This document shows positions 1-11,459 of a stretch of 64,000 nucleotides of DNA, piece by piece. A program made the position numbers and the translations under genes. Where the stretch lies: positions 19,105,602 to 19,169,601 of the forward strand of contig NC_037253.1 of the NCBI RefSeq assembly GCF_000002425.4, in the 5' to 3' direction. Position 1 is the stretch's first letter. Every line of letters begins with the position of its first letter. Source of the stretch: Physcomitrium patens (taxonomy: Eukaryota; Streptophyta; Bryopsida; Funariales; Funariaceae). The notes below the pieces were generated by a model. That model was not told where the DNA came from and made no database searches. It saw only the letters and a list, made by a program, of their open reading frames with translations.

Positions 1-1890
1 TGATAATGAACTCGAATCTTGACAAAGACATACTCCAACGAGCTTGACGACGATTCAATACGCGTGCTGACATGAAATACTCGAGGTTCTTGTGATCTGT
101 ATACACAGTGACTGGACTAGAAGCGCCTTCTAGATAATGACGCCATTCTTGAAAGGAATCCACGATCGCAAGAAGTTCTTTATCGTGGATCTCATAATTG
201 ATCTCGGCTGTTGAGAATTTTCTTGAATGAAAAGCTATCGGATGGAATTTGTCATCTGTTCCCATTTGTGATAAAACTGCACCCAAGGCAAAATCTGATG
301 CATCTATTTCCATAAAAAATGCCTGGAAAAGTCAACACGATATAAGACTGGTGTAGAGACAAACGATGTCTTCAAGGCTTCAAATGCTGCTTCCGCTTCT
401 TGATTCCAATGAAATTTATCTTTACTAGTCAAGCGTGTAAGTGGAGCTGCAACTCGTGAGAAATCTTTGATGAAGATCCGATAGTAATTGGCAAATCCCA
501 AGAAACATTGAACATCTCTTACTGTCCTTGGAATCTTCCAATCCACGATTATTTGGACTTTCTTAGAATCCATCATGAGACCATCATTTGAAATGATGTA
601 TCCTAAAAAGTCAACTTGAGTAGTGTGAAATACACACTTTTCCATCTTGGCGTACAATCCTGCATCTCTAAGTTTTTGTAATACTTGACGAACATGTATT
701 TCATGTTTTTCGACGTTCTTGGAATAGATCAGGATATCGTCTAGATAGTAGACGACAAAATTGTCTAAGAATTCACAAAATACATCATTCATGAGATGTT
801 GAAAAGCAGCTGGTACATTCGTGAGTCCAAAGGGCATGACATTATATTCGAAATGTCCATACCTGGTTCGAAACGCAGTCTTCCATTCATCTCCTTTTTT
901 GATCCGTACTAGATTATATGCTCCTCTTAGATCTATTTTTGTATAGATCTTAGCTTGATTCAACTGGTCAAGGAGTCCTGATATCAAAGGTAATGGATAC
1001 CTGTTCTTGATTGTGATCTTGTTGAGTCCTCGATAATCAACACACATTCGTAAAGATCCATCTTTTTTCTTTACGAATAGAATTGGAGCTCCTGCTGGAG
1101 ATTTTGAATGGCATATGAAATTCTTCGCTAAATTCTCGTCAATATATGTCTTGAGTTCAGCCATCTCATCTTGCGATAAACTGTAAATTGGTCCAAATGG
1201 TGGCTGAGTTCCTTCCTTGATGTCGATTGAACAATCATATGGGCGATGCTCAGGAAGAATATCTGCATTCTTTTTCTCAAAAACGTCTTGATACTCCTGA
1301 TATTGACTTGGAATGCCACTTGAAGTCTTTACGTTTTCAGAAATAGGTGCAGCATAAATAGCAAAAGTTGATCCTTCTTTTGCTACGTGTATAAATGCTT
1401 TTGCACCTATCAGTACGGGTTTTACTGTACTAGACTTATAATTTTTTACTTGATTCGTAGAACTATTAATAACGCTTTTGGAAAAGTGAAGTTTACGCGA
1501 ATTCCAATCTATTCGAGGGTTATATTTTTCTAGCCAGGATAAACCTAAAATAACTAGATTGGACGGGGATTTAATTATGTTAAAAGCTATGTAGCTATCA
1601 TGACCGTCTATTGTTACTTTTATAGGATGAGTTTCATGAGTGACATCTCCAGAAGACAAGGGACGACCATCTATGACTTCTACATGTACTGGTTTAGGTT
1701 TCTGTACATAGGGTATTTTATGACTTTTAACAAATTGTTCATCTAAAAAACATGCTGAGGCTCCCGAATCTAATAAAGCAGAGGCTTTGTAATTCTTAGG
1801 TCCTAAATATAAGTCTATTATAAAACAAGGAGAGGGTTCTGAGGAGAGGATAGGACCTTCATTAGGAATTGTACAAGGTTCCAGCTGCAC
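1..1890 (-). pseudogene. F pol region: protease, reverse transcriptase, start of RNase H
   Basis: The protease region has the aspartic motif LLDSGASACFL, then the hydrophobic VILGLSWLEKYNP stretch typical of gypsy proteases. Reverse transcriptase follows with [18 protein letters not shown], then MPFGLTNVPAAFQ, then the catalytic box YLDDILIYS with both aspartates. RNase H begins with [15 protein letters not shown] and continues to the window edge, including the YTDHKNL motif. In such elements these enzymes act in cytoplasmic particles to copy the RNA into DNA. The order protease-RT-RNase H agrees with gypsy. Closest relative in the window is K. A fossil with few breaks. Confidence 0.85.
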
Positions 1891-1895
1891 GGTCC

Positions 1896-2939
1896 CTATT
1901 GTAGCTGGACGAATCCGTTTTCCGACATGTTGTCTTCTTTGACCGTCGTACCCCTCATTTTATAGTTGCGTCGTTTCTTTGGACAATGTTGAGCAGTGTG
2001 CTTAGGTTCTCCGCAATATAAACATAATCCTTCTTGACGACGACGAGTCTTTTCTTGCTCAGTTAGAGGTTTAAAACGTACCGCGTCAATTTGCATGTCT
2101 TCTACTTCCGAACGTACGTTTGGCAAAGATGTTGATGTTGCCATTGAGTAATAACGTTGAGGTTCCCGTGAATGATTCTCAGATCGAAATTCAAAAAGTC
2201 GATTATCACATTTTACCGCAAAATCGATTGCTTGACTCAAAGTTTGAGGATCAGGTAAGTTGAGCATCAATTTCTTTACTTCGTATTGCAATCCATAAAG
2301 AAATTGACTGATGAGTGCAGCATCATCCCACTTGATGTCAATTGCAAGTTGTCGAAATTGTGAAGCATATACTGTTACTGAGCGATTTCCTTGTCGCAGA
2401 ATTTGGATCTTATTTGTTGCAACACGAGTTGCATCGTGTTCACCATACATAGATCGAAACTCCGCCAAAAAAGCTTCCAAATTGTCCAATATTGGATTTC
2501 GTTGTTCAAGAAAAGATGAAAACCATGATAATGCAGAACCAGAAAGTAGAGTACCAATAAACCTGACTTGTGATCCTGGAGTTGGATAGCTTTGCGGTTG
2601 AAGTTCAATTGCCAATTGTACTTGATTGATGAACCCTCGAAACTTTGATCTCGTACCATCAAATTTCTCGGGTAAGGCAATTCTTGGTTCTCTAGTGCTT
2701 ATAGGGTGTTGTACAATTGGAGAAGGAACGTGATTTGTTGTAGATGTTGAAGCACCTCCGATCATCTCTATATCTCCACTTTCTGCTATTCTTGTTCTTT
2801 CCTGTGTTGGTGAATTGAGTTGATGCATCGCAAGCATTAACTCCCTCATTTGCTCTTGCATTTGTGCCATTGCACTCTTCATTTCAACAAGCTCTGCCAT
2901 AATGACACTAAGAAGAAAAATTTGTTTGATATTGCTCAA
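1896..2939 (-). pseudogene. F gag region with one CCHC zinc knuckle
   Basis: About 347 codons directly upstream of pol on the minus strand, the usual length for a chromovirus Gag. The N-terminal part is Met/Gln-rich and probably helical. The middle carries the retrotransposon gag core (an ALPEKFDGTRSKFRGFINQ stretch followed by WFSSFL and later FRQLAIDIKWDDAALISQFLYGL). A zinc knuckle CLYCGEPKHTAQHC (pattern CX2CX4HX4C) lies near the C-terminus, around 1,985-2,030. Gag would form the particle and bind the RNA. Immediately downstream of the leader and 5' LTR. Family assignment is firm; whether any copy is expressed cannot be told. Confidence 0.8.
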
Positions 2940-3078
2940 GACAAAAGAAAAGAAAGACTTGATAACAAAGAAGATACTAAGAACAATATCAGTTTAGAAG
3001 TAGGTAATCCGCAAACTTCTAATACGCTTATGTCTTGTCAAGAGAAAGGGGTAATCCACTCTTACTCAAGAAAAAACA

Positions 3079-3090
3079 AAGCTCTGATAT
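3079..3090 (-). other. Primer-binding site of F
   Basis: Directly inside the LTR the minus strand reads ATATCAGAGCTTTG, which contains TATCAGAGC, the core of the initiator-Met tRNA primer site (TGGTATCAGAGC) used by many plant gypsy and copia elements. Its position next to the LTR end supports the boundary at 3,091. Confidence 0.6.
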
Positions 3091-3664
3091 TGTAAGTGTA
3101 CTCTTGTCAATCTGTCAAGGACAAAGACTCGATGAGGAAAAATATACACCAAAAGGCTATCTCGATATAATAAGTCAAAATATAAATAAATAGGTATATT
3201 AAAAGGAAACTAGAATGGCTATTGCCACAAGACAAGAAACTAAAGACTCTTGAACCTGGACTAGAAGCAAGAAAGGAGTTGACAAGAATGAAGAAGCCTT
3301 CACTCTTGTCTCTATATATACTATCTAACTAGGGGCTACATGGCGACGTTCTATAGGACCTCCAATATGTGTTGACTTTGTAGGACACATGCCTTGACTT
3401 ACAAGGCAAGTTTTTCTACGTGTGGGCCACATAGTTAGCTTGATCTTCAAGCTAACAACATGTGTGGCACATGGCCAACTTGTTGACCACGTTTCTAATC
3501 CAAAAAGTCAATTAAAGACACCTATGAAGTCAAAGCAGCGTCTAAGAAGTTTCTAGGTAGCTTCTATATTAAATATTATATAATTAACTTACTTTTATCT
3601 ACTTTTACTTACTTCTACCTATTTCTATATGTAATTATTAGCTTACATGATTATGGCCGTGACA
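3091..3664 (-). repeat. LTR of F (574 bp)
   Basis: On the plus strand it runs from TGTAAGTGTACTC to GGCCGTGACA, so it has the TG...CA ends of an LTR. The primer-binding site adjoins its left side, making it the 5' LTR of F. A purine-rich tract (minus strand AGAAGGGGGGGTAA) adjoins the right side, which is unexpected for a 5' LTR; see findings. Confidence 0.7.
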
Positions 3665-4299
3665 TTACCCCCCCTTCTAAAACCTTAAATTTTTACTTAG
3701 AACATTTAATTCGGAATTGATAAGGGAAAAAGTCACGTATTTTGGAAGTTTGTTGATAAGTATTAAGTTGGCTAGGGATGTAATTAGGTGAGTTCCTCTT
3801 CAATGTAGTATAAATTGTTTGTAAAAAATTATTTTTTTAATATAATAATTGTTATTAACTATTATAATAGGTAATTCCCTAACTATCTTATTGTAAAAAA
3901 ATAAGAAAAAAAAGAAAGCTTGGACTCCTTGTCATCCTAGTATGGAATTCTTTTTCACAATTAAGATTGCTTAAAGTCACTCCTACACAACAATAATTCT
4001 GTATAATAATTAAAATTAGGTATTATCTTGATTGAAATGATTTTTAAGCAAATATTCCTCTTTTAGTTATTTTTTGTTTTATTTTCCTTCCCTGCTGGAA
4101 GGTACTTAAGTAGATTGTAGGTAGAAGAGCCAAACATTTCAATATTTAGAAAATTAGATAGATTAATAAGTGTGCTAAGTTGAATGATATGTCTATAGTC
4201 ATGTAGATGTACCATTCTACTAGATTTAAGTAATTCAATCTATCTTCATCTATAAAAAACCTTGAATATGTTGGTAAGAAAAATAAACCAAAGTTCAAA
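3665..4299. other. Unassigned AT-rich stretch
   Basis: No reading frame or motif that I can assign. It begins with a polypurine-like tract on the minus strand and is otherwise AT-rich. It may hold the 5' end of element G, whose gag becomes recognisable from about 4.3 kb, but I find no LTR or primer site for G here. Confidence 0.5.
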
Positions 4300-4717
4300 T
4301 AAATAGAGATTCAAGCCTTGGATAAGCAATCTTTACCTCCAATATTAGAAGATATTTTTATTTTAAATCCAATTAAATTAATTCTAGACAAAAGAGTAAG
4401 GAAGAAAGGGTTGGATCTAAATTCTCATAACTTGGTTGTAGAAGTAAATCAAGAGAGAGAAGAGCCAACACCTCTTTTTTCTTAAATAGAACATCAAAAA
4501 GAACCTATATCCATTTCTATACCCATCATTCCCTTGGTTCAACCAAGAGGCTTATCAATAGTAATTCCTAAGAATTTACAAGCAACTTCTATGCTCTAAA
4601 ACCTCCCTATATTTAAAGGGACTAGAGACAATGATCTATTTGTACATATGGAAAGATTTGTGGAACTTTTCATGACGTATTTGATAACCAATTTGGATTA
4701 TTATCTTGCATGGTTTT
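4300..4717 (+). pseudogene. G gag, first part
   Basis: Translates to stretches such as LPIFKGTRDNDLFVHMERFVEL, the start of a gypsy gag core. The sequence stops being gag at the edge of element H and goes on after 29,360. A decayed fossil. Confidence 0.5.
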
Positions 4718-5478
4718 TATAGAATAGATATTAGTTTGTTTCTGTAAGATATTGGTAAAATAGACTAATAGTCCATAGAATAGTTAGTTCAAAAGGACGG
4801 ATGATTGATTTAGTTATAAAAAGTGGTTAATTATAAGATTAAGATTAGAATCTGGAAATCAGTAGCAATTATATAGGAGTTGTAGAAGTTTGTTGGGATG
4901 CTAGACTATGATAGTCATGAGTCGGGGTAAGCTTGGTACTACCTCTTTACCAATTTGTTTCTTTGTTTCTTTGTTTTTTTGTTATTGAAGAGTAATGGAT
5001 AGTTTCCAAATATTAAGAAGTGAGTCTGTGGAATAAATCAGAGATTGATTTATGAGTTATTAATTATGTAATTGGAGTACTGAGTGATTGAATTATATGA
5101 AAAGTTATTGGAAGATTATGATTGTTGTTTATTGAGAGCTGTGTGTGTTTGGACAGAGGAAGTCTGTGATTACAAAAATTATGTAAATTCAGATTGTTGG
5201 ATTGAAATCTGTTATTCTTGATGTTGGATGGAAATTATTATGTTTTAAGCGGTCTTTTGAGAGTGCAAGGTTGTACACTGTTGTTATCATTTGATGAAGG
5301 AATATTGTTATTAGAAAAAAACATCATAATGTTTCTAAGTATTTTAGTGGTTCAAAATACAGTTAATTGTGTGATCCTAACAAGCAAAACTCATGCACTT
5401 AGTCTTTCCATATGTTCGAATTCTCCTATATAGGTTTATTCTAAAAGAAATTGTAGAATAAGTAAAACGATAATCACA
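4718..5478 (+). repeat. 5' LTR of H (761 bp)
   Basis: Begins TATAGAATAGATATTAG (the 3' copy keeps TGTAGAATAG) and ends CGATAATCACA directly before the primer site. It shares with the LTRs of I a segment reading GAG(T/C)CGGGGTAAGCTTGGT, so H and I are one superfamily of LTRs. Confidence 0.85.
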
Positions 5479-5480
5479 TT

Positions 5481-5499
5481 TTGGCGCCACTGTCGGGGA
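5481..5499 (+). other. Primer-binding site of H
   Basis: TTGGCGCCACTGTCGGGGA directly follows the 5' LTR. TGGCGCC...CGGGGA is the primer site typical of the plant Tat/Athila lineage. Confidence 0.85.
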
Positions 5500-5589
5500 T
5501 AGACAATAGCATTAAGTGTTAGGAATTAATTGTCGGTTTAGTTAGATAGGAGATAGGAAGCAAATTAAGTAGAATATAATGAAAGAGTA

Positions 5590-7740
5590 TGGTTATTAAG
5601 AATGAAAACTTAACAGTAAAGAGAATACGACAGTCAAAAGAAAAAATAGAGAGATCGCAAGCAAGGAATTTGTTGCGTAACGAGCAAGAATAAAAGTTAA
5701 AAAAGAATCATCGATAAAGTTAGATTAAACTATAGTTGTATGTCTATCAACATATCCGAGTATATCCAAAAGCTGATTGATATCAAATATTTTAGAAGTA
5801 TATACCGTTAGAGAAATTGCCAAGAGTATTCACGAAAAATTTGGTCAATAGATCAGTGTTTCTCTTGAGGCCATCAACTGCAAGTGGAAGAATCTTAGAA
5901 GAATTAGGTACTCCATTGGATACATTTCCAATAACAGAAGTTTCTAATTCCATCAAAACTGGTTTAGTAGAGTAGCATAAATTACTGGTCAATAATGACC
6001 AATTTAGTGTATTTTAAAATTCGTCGTTCTCACCTCCAATTCAATTGACTAATTTAGTAAGGGATAATAATAGTAAATTGAAGAAACTTAAAAATTTAGA
6101 ACAATCAATTGAGAAAGGTGCCAATTATTTTGACAAAAAATTAAGTGGAACATTGTTTTCTTCAATGACGACGGGTGGTCCAACGGTTCTAATAGCAGTA
6201 CAAATGGGTGACATGAGAGATCGCACAATGAGCGTGGCTCTATTACCTACTTTTAGGAGTTTTTTGGGTGCAGATTTGGATCAACATTTGTCTCATTTTT
6301 TGATAGCATGTGTAGTCAATAGTGGAAGAATTGAAGATATTTAGTTACAATAGTTGCCAACAACCTTAAAAGATACAACGTTTGAATGGTACAACCATCA
6401 ACCAGTGGATCAATTTACTAATTGAAAAGCATTGAAGAATACATTTTTAATCTATTTTTTTCTAATTGGTTTTGAAGATCGACTTCGAGAAAGATTAATG
6501 ACTAGCAAAATGGATCGAGGAGAGGCAGTGGAATCATACTATGGTCGTGTGGCATATATACTCCGCAAGTGGCCAAATCACCAAATGCCAGAGGCTTTTG
6601 TATTGTCCATATTAATCAACGGATTGTACCTACCCGAACTAAAAATATTTGTAAAAGAAGCTCAACCCGTTACGGTGTCTTCATTCCTTAATAGAGCCAA
6701 GGTTTGGAAAGAATGCCATTATGACCAGTTTTTAACTGCAAGTGCCATGATGATTAGAGTTCAAAGCAGCTATCAAAATCCGACTTGGAACGGATCAATG
6801 GGTAGTTATCCAGAGATGTTAGAAATAGTGATCAATTCCAGTGCCAATATTTAGGGGCCAGTTAATGTCACCCCATTGTAAGCTATACCATCGAACGTGA
6901 CAATAGCATATGTTCCATATTTTCCATATTAACAACAAGCGGTAGAATTACCAATAATATCAGCATGAAAAGATTCCAATGAAGCTTTGTTATTGAACTT
7001 GACAAAGAAAATGGAAGAAATGGCTGTTACTATCGCCAAGGATAAAGAGAAGAGGTACAAGCCTACCAATACTAGGACCAATGTATGGTGCAGTAATTGT
7101 AAGGGTCACGGTCATTTGGTAACAGAATGTCCTTCACCCTCACAAATGATGGCTCAATACATATTTTGTAAAAAAAAGCACTTAATAGCTAATTGTTGGA
7201 ATTGACAAATATAAAAACAATTCAGTAATCAAACTATGATCCCACCGACTCAGTGGAATGTCAATCAAGTTCAAACAAGAAATACGTTTGGATGGAATGG
7301 AAATCAATCTAATCGACAAAATGGAGTATTCAATAACTTTCAAAGTTCCAATTTTAATTAAGGCTCTACATTAAACCCCCAGAACTATGAGAAGGAGCAG
7401 CACAGGTATCAATAATATGCTCCACCTGCATCATCAAACTAAGTACCCTCCATACCAATGGGACAACCAAGATCATTTTCTAACCCTACATAGAACAAGC
7501 CTAGTAAGCATATACAGGTGGAGACACCCAATATACCTGATGGAGGTGCAAGAAGACTATTTCATTGTTTTTGTTGTAAACAAATTGGTCATTACGCTAG
7601 TGAATGTCCTAATCCTAGAGCGAGTAATTATTATGCGTTAGTCTATGGGAATTGTAAGCAGTCAGGGCATACTTATCAATAATATAATGCTCCATTCAAT
7701 TTCAATAATCGAGATCAACAGATCTAAAATCAAGGAAAAA
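5590..7740 (+). pseudogene. H gag region
   Basis: Matches the gag of I from its first codons (MVIKNENLTVK in both) through the gag core (for example LPTFRSFLGADLDQHLSHFL and FEDRLRERLMTSKM) to the zinc knuckles (CSNCKGHGHLVTEC near 7,090-7,130, and a weaker second group). The many A/T changes compared with I fit long silencing. A fossil with many breaks. Role in the family: particle formation and RNA binding. Confidence 0.8.
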
Positions 7741-8119
7741 TGGAGGAAATAAATCAAGGTCCTAAAGATTCTCTGGTAAATCAGATGGAATGTGTCTAAG
7801 CCGTTCTTACCAAGAGTCAACAAAAGGGAAAAAGGACCAATTCAACATTTAGATGAACTTGATGCAAAGGGCCAAGTTGACCCAATTATGGGGACATCCA
7901 ATCCAGATCCTATTATGGGGCTTTTACCCAGTATGAGACCTGACTTGGTTGGACAACCCAAATTGGTTCCGTTTCAAGCTGTTTCGTTCTCTACACAGTT
8001 TGGAGAAATATCCTATCTGTTGAAAGATCCTCTCAGAGGTAAGAATTCCAAGGAAGCTTTGGCTACTAATCTAATTCCAAGTCTACGACAGAAGAATTAT
8101 CTTACCTCTCAAAGTTAAA

Positions 8120-9500
8120 CTCAATCCAATGAAAAGAAAGAGGGCAATGAAAATTACCTTAAATATGGAATTCTATGACATTTTGAAGGATTTGGATGCT
8201 ATTCGACCTTCTATTTTTATGAAGCAACTTTTAGTTGTCGCACCAGAGTGCCGTTCTACATTGACTTCATTGTTAAAACGGCATAGGCAACACAATAAGG
8301 AAGTTTGTGAAGTCAGTTTGAACCCTGATCCAGGTGCACCAACTATCGATGTTTCGATTGACAGTGTTATGATCTCAGGTGTTTAGGTGGATGGTGGTTC
8401 TAGCATCAATTTAATGAATACTGATACAATGGATGCTTTAGATTTGGAACACTTAGTACCCAAAATATTGGTATTATGGATGGCATATAATAGCCAAGTT
8501 AAACCAATGGATATTTTACAGAGCGTTCAAACTATAATTACAGGTATTACGTATGAAATTGACTACATCATCTTTTGGTTACAATATTTGATTTTATCAT
8601 ATCTAATTTTATTGGGATGATCCTAGCTTTATCAAGCGAAGGCCAAGAACGATTGGAATCGGGGTACTTTGACAATTTGCAAGGGCAGAGATAAAATGGT
8701 ATTACAAATGTACTCAATACACTATCACAGGGAATCTCAATTGCGAGCATTTGAATTGACATCAAACGATGAGCTTAGCACAAATGATGATGTAATAGCA
8801 CCAATTATGAAGGTGTATGTGGAAGTAGACCAATATCCTAGAGTGGTGTATCAATGTGGCAGTTCGGGGGAGTACTTGATATATCAGACGGATTTGGAAA
8901 TCTCTACTAAAGTTAATATTGACTGGATGACCAATTATGATGTGCACCATGTGAGTGCCATAGATATAAGATTCAGTACTTTGCACATGTCAGATTTATC
9001 AATTGATTTTAAACGAGCGTGGAGGTTGAAACTAAACATCGCTACTATACCTTTATGTCAAATTATCAAATTGGCAACCACAACAGAGCCTCGGACAATT
9101 AAGGTATATGAAGGTATTAAGGAACAAGAATTAACCTACTGGACCGAATTTTTCTTACATCATAAATCAGCTTTTACTTGGACTTATATTGATCTAAAAA
9201 GTATCTTTGATAAAGTCTGTGAGCATCATATCATTTTAGAGGAAAATGCTAAACCGATACGACAGAGGCAACATCGCCTTAATTCTAAATATTTCCTCAT
9301 AGTGAAGGAGGAATTGGACAAGCTTCTTGCTGTTGGTTTTATTTACCCAGTCCCGAATAGTGAGTGGATTTCTTCAATCATGATGGTGCCGAAAAAGAAT
9401 GGAAAAATTTGAATTTGTCAGGATTTTCAAAAACTTAATGTAGCCATGAAGAAAGATTACTTTCTATTACCTTTTATAGATAGTATATTGAATGCTGTCG
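8120..9500 (+). pseudogene. H protease region and start of reverse transcriptase
   Basis: Matches I: MKRKRAMKITLNMEFYDILKD leads into the protease (VDGGSSINLMN, near 8,387) and then the linker and the RT start (CEHHIILEENAKPIRQRQHRL; MMVPKKNGKI). The RT then goes on at 11,167 after insertion A. Protease in this family uses DGGS rather than the DSG/DTG common elsewhere. A decayed fossil. Confidence 0.8.
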
Positions 9501-11166
9501 TGATGTAATACAGATAATAAGTGAAAGGGTGAAAAAAATATCATATTTTGAGGATCTCACTTCAAAAATATTGTAGCAAGTTATCTTGAAAAAATAGATA
9601 TTAGTCAAAGGATAGAAAAATTAAAGGTGATAATGCTGCCTTTTTGTAAATTATGCTTCTATTTATTTTGTAAAACCATAAATAAGAAAAAACAAGATAG
9701 ATTAGAAAAATAAAAAATATAAACATATGAAGGGAGGAGATAGGAATGAAAATTAGTAAAAATTACCTCAAGAAGATGAAAGTTAATATCTGAAGAGGAC
9801 CGGTTATGAACATGGGTCGAAATCAGACCCCGAGGCACAAAATTGCGCTTCGATAGCGACTCAAGGACTCTTTGGCAGATCGAAGAATGGGATTTGATAG
9901 AAGATTGGATAGGATTTTTATGAACATTGATTTTGGGTGATTTAGAGTTATTATGGCTTTATAAGAGCTTTGTAAAATCAATGTTTGTTTTGGATGATTT
10001 GAGTTTTATGAAATAAAATAGGGTTTCTGTTTTGAGTGATTTCAAGAGTTTTGTGATAGATCTATAAGTGAAATTTTTTAGGTTTATGGTTATAGTTGTG
10101 TTTAATATGTATCATGAATTTGAACTCGATCTAATCGATGAATTGAGGAATATTGAGGTTTAAGTGGATCAAGGTCTCAAAAAGTAGAATTTTAGGTCCA
10201 GTGGGGGTTTTTAAGATTTCTTGCAATCTACTACTTGGATTGGAGTGAAACTTATGTAAAAGGATGTTAGACTTTATTTTTCTATGTGTATGAAAATTTT
10301 GAGATCAATCAAATGGTGTAAAGGAGAGATATTGGCTCTAGAAGATTGGCATCAAGATTGGAGAAGGAGGCCGGCCAATACCCAAGCATATTTTTGAGGT
10401 TATTGTCAATTTGGTATTTCCGGTCCTTTTAAATTTTTTTTGTGCTTGTTTTGGACTTAGTTTTTAAGAAGTATGTAAAATTTGAATTAAGATCAATAAT
10501 TTATTCATTAGTTATTGAGGTTTAAATCTATTATAAGAATTATCAGGGCTTGGTTTAGGGTTTGGTTAGGAATTGGTTAGGATTTGGTTTAGGATTTGGT
10601 TTAAGGTTTGATTAGAGTTTGGATTAGGATTTGATTTAGGATAGGGTTTAGGATTTAGATTAGAATTTGGTTTAGAATTTAGTTAGGGTTTTATTTAGGA
10701 TTTGGTTTAAAATTTGATTTAAGATTTAGGATTTAGGATTTGGTTTAGGATTTGGTTTGGAATTTGATTTAAGATTTAGGATTTAGGGTTTGGGTTTAGG
10801 ATTTGATTAGGGTTTGATTTAGGATTTTATTAGGATTTATTTAGGATTTAAGATTTAATTAATTTGGGCCTAAACTTTGAATGAAGTCCAATAGGATTTT
10901 AACTAGGATTAAATTAATATTGAATGGAGATATATTTGAGAGATATTTGTGATTATTCTAATATTTCTTTAAGATTTTTTATTATTTCATTGAAATTTTT
11001 TTCAGGTTTTCTTTGAATTTGATTAAGCTTGTTTAGCATTATTGTAGTCTATTAAAGTATTGTTAGTATTCTATTAGAATTAGGATTTTGTTATTACAAT
11101 TTCCATTCTTCCTTCCACAACCACGTGCTCGGAGCATTCTCAAGCAAGCCTTCATGTAATATGTCA
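9501..11166 (+). mobile_element. Insertion A: probable solo LTR of a B-like gypsy family
   Basis: The H reverse-transcriptase region breaks off after TTGAATGCTGTCG and resumes at ACGTTGTAGCAGGTCACG, by comparison with I. The 1,666 bp between run from TGATGTAATAC to ATGTAATATGTCA (TG...CA). The last 60 bp resemble the end of the B-family LTR (GTGCTCGGAGCATTCTC...ATGTAATATGTCA against GATGCTCGGTGCGTTCTC...), and the start is also weakly like it. No coding part is seen, hence solo LTR. The flanking duplication is imperfect (ATGCTGTCG / ACGTTGTAG), so the limits may be off by a few bases. Contains a telomere-like tract. Confidence 0.6.
10551..10857 (+). repeat. Degenerate telomere-like tract (TTTAGGG/TTTGG variants)
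   Basis: About 300 bp made of variants such as GGTTTAGGGTTTGGTTAGG and GGATTTGGTTTAGG, i.e. degenerate forms of the plant telomere unit TTTAGGG. Lies inside insertion A, so it is part of a repeat and not a chromosome end. Confidence 0.65.
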
Positions 11167-11459
11167 ACGTTGTAGCAGGTCACGAATGTTATTTGTTCCT
11201 CGATGGATTTTCTAGATGTAATCAAGTTTAAATTGCATCGAAAGACTAGTTCAAGTCAACCTTTACTATGGATTGGGGCACATTTACTTATCGCATGATG
11301 CCTTTTGGATTGTGCAATGTCTTAGCCACGTTTCAGAGAATGATGACTCAAGCTTTCCAAGACTATCTCCGGATGTTTATGAAAGTCTTTTTAACTGACT
11401 TTTGTGTATTTAGTACAAAACAAGATCATCTTAATTATCTATACAAATATTTAGCTCGA
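11167..11459 (+). pseudogene. H reverse transcriptase, middle part
   Basis: Encodes the family stretch FTYRMMPFGLCNVLATFQRMM and the region around the RT active site, aligned with I (FAYRVMPFGLCNVPATFQRVM). It lies between insertions A and B. A decayed fossil. Confidence 0.8.

Larger units (their letters stand above)
1..3664 (-). mobile_element. Element F: chromovirus-like Ty3/gypsy retrotransposon, 3' part outside window
   Basis: A minus-strand gypsy element cut by the left edge of the window. Seen, in its own 5' to 3' order (right to left): 5' LTR, a primer-binding site like the initiator-Met tRNA type, gag with one zinc knuckle, protease, reverse transcriptase and the first part of RNase H. 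Integrase and the 3' LTR would lie left of base 1. Its protein matches element K at 48.5-51.7 kb, which still shows a chromodomain, so I place F in the chromoviruses by that link. The visible part carries few breaks and is much better preserved than K. Age cannot be read because only one LTR is present. Confidence 0.85.
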
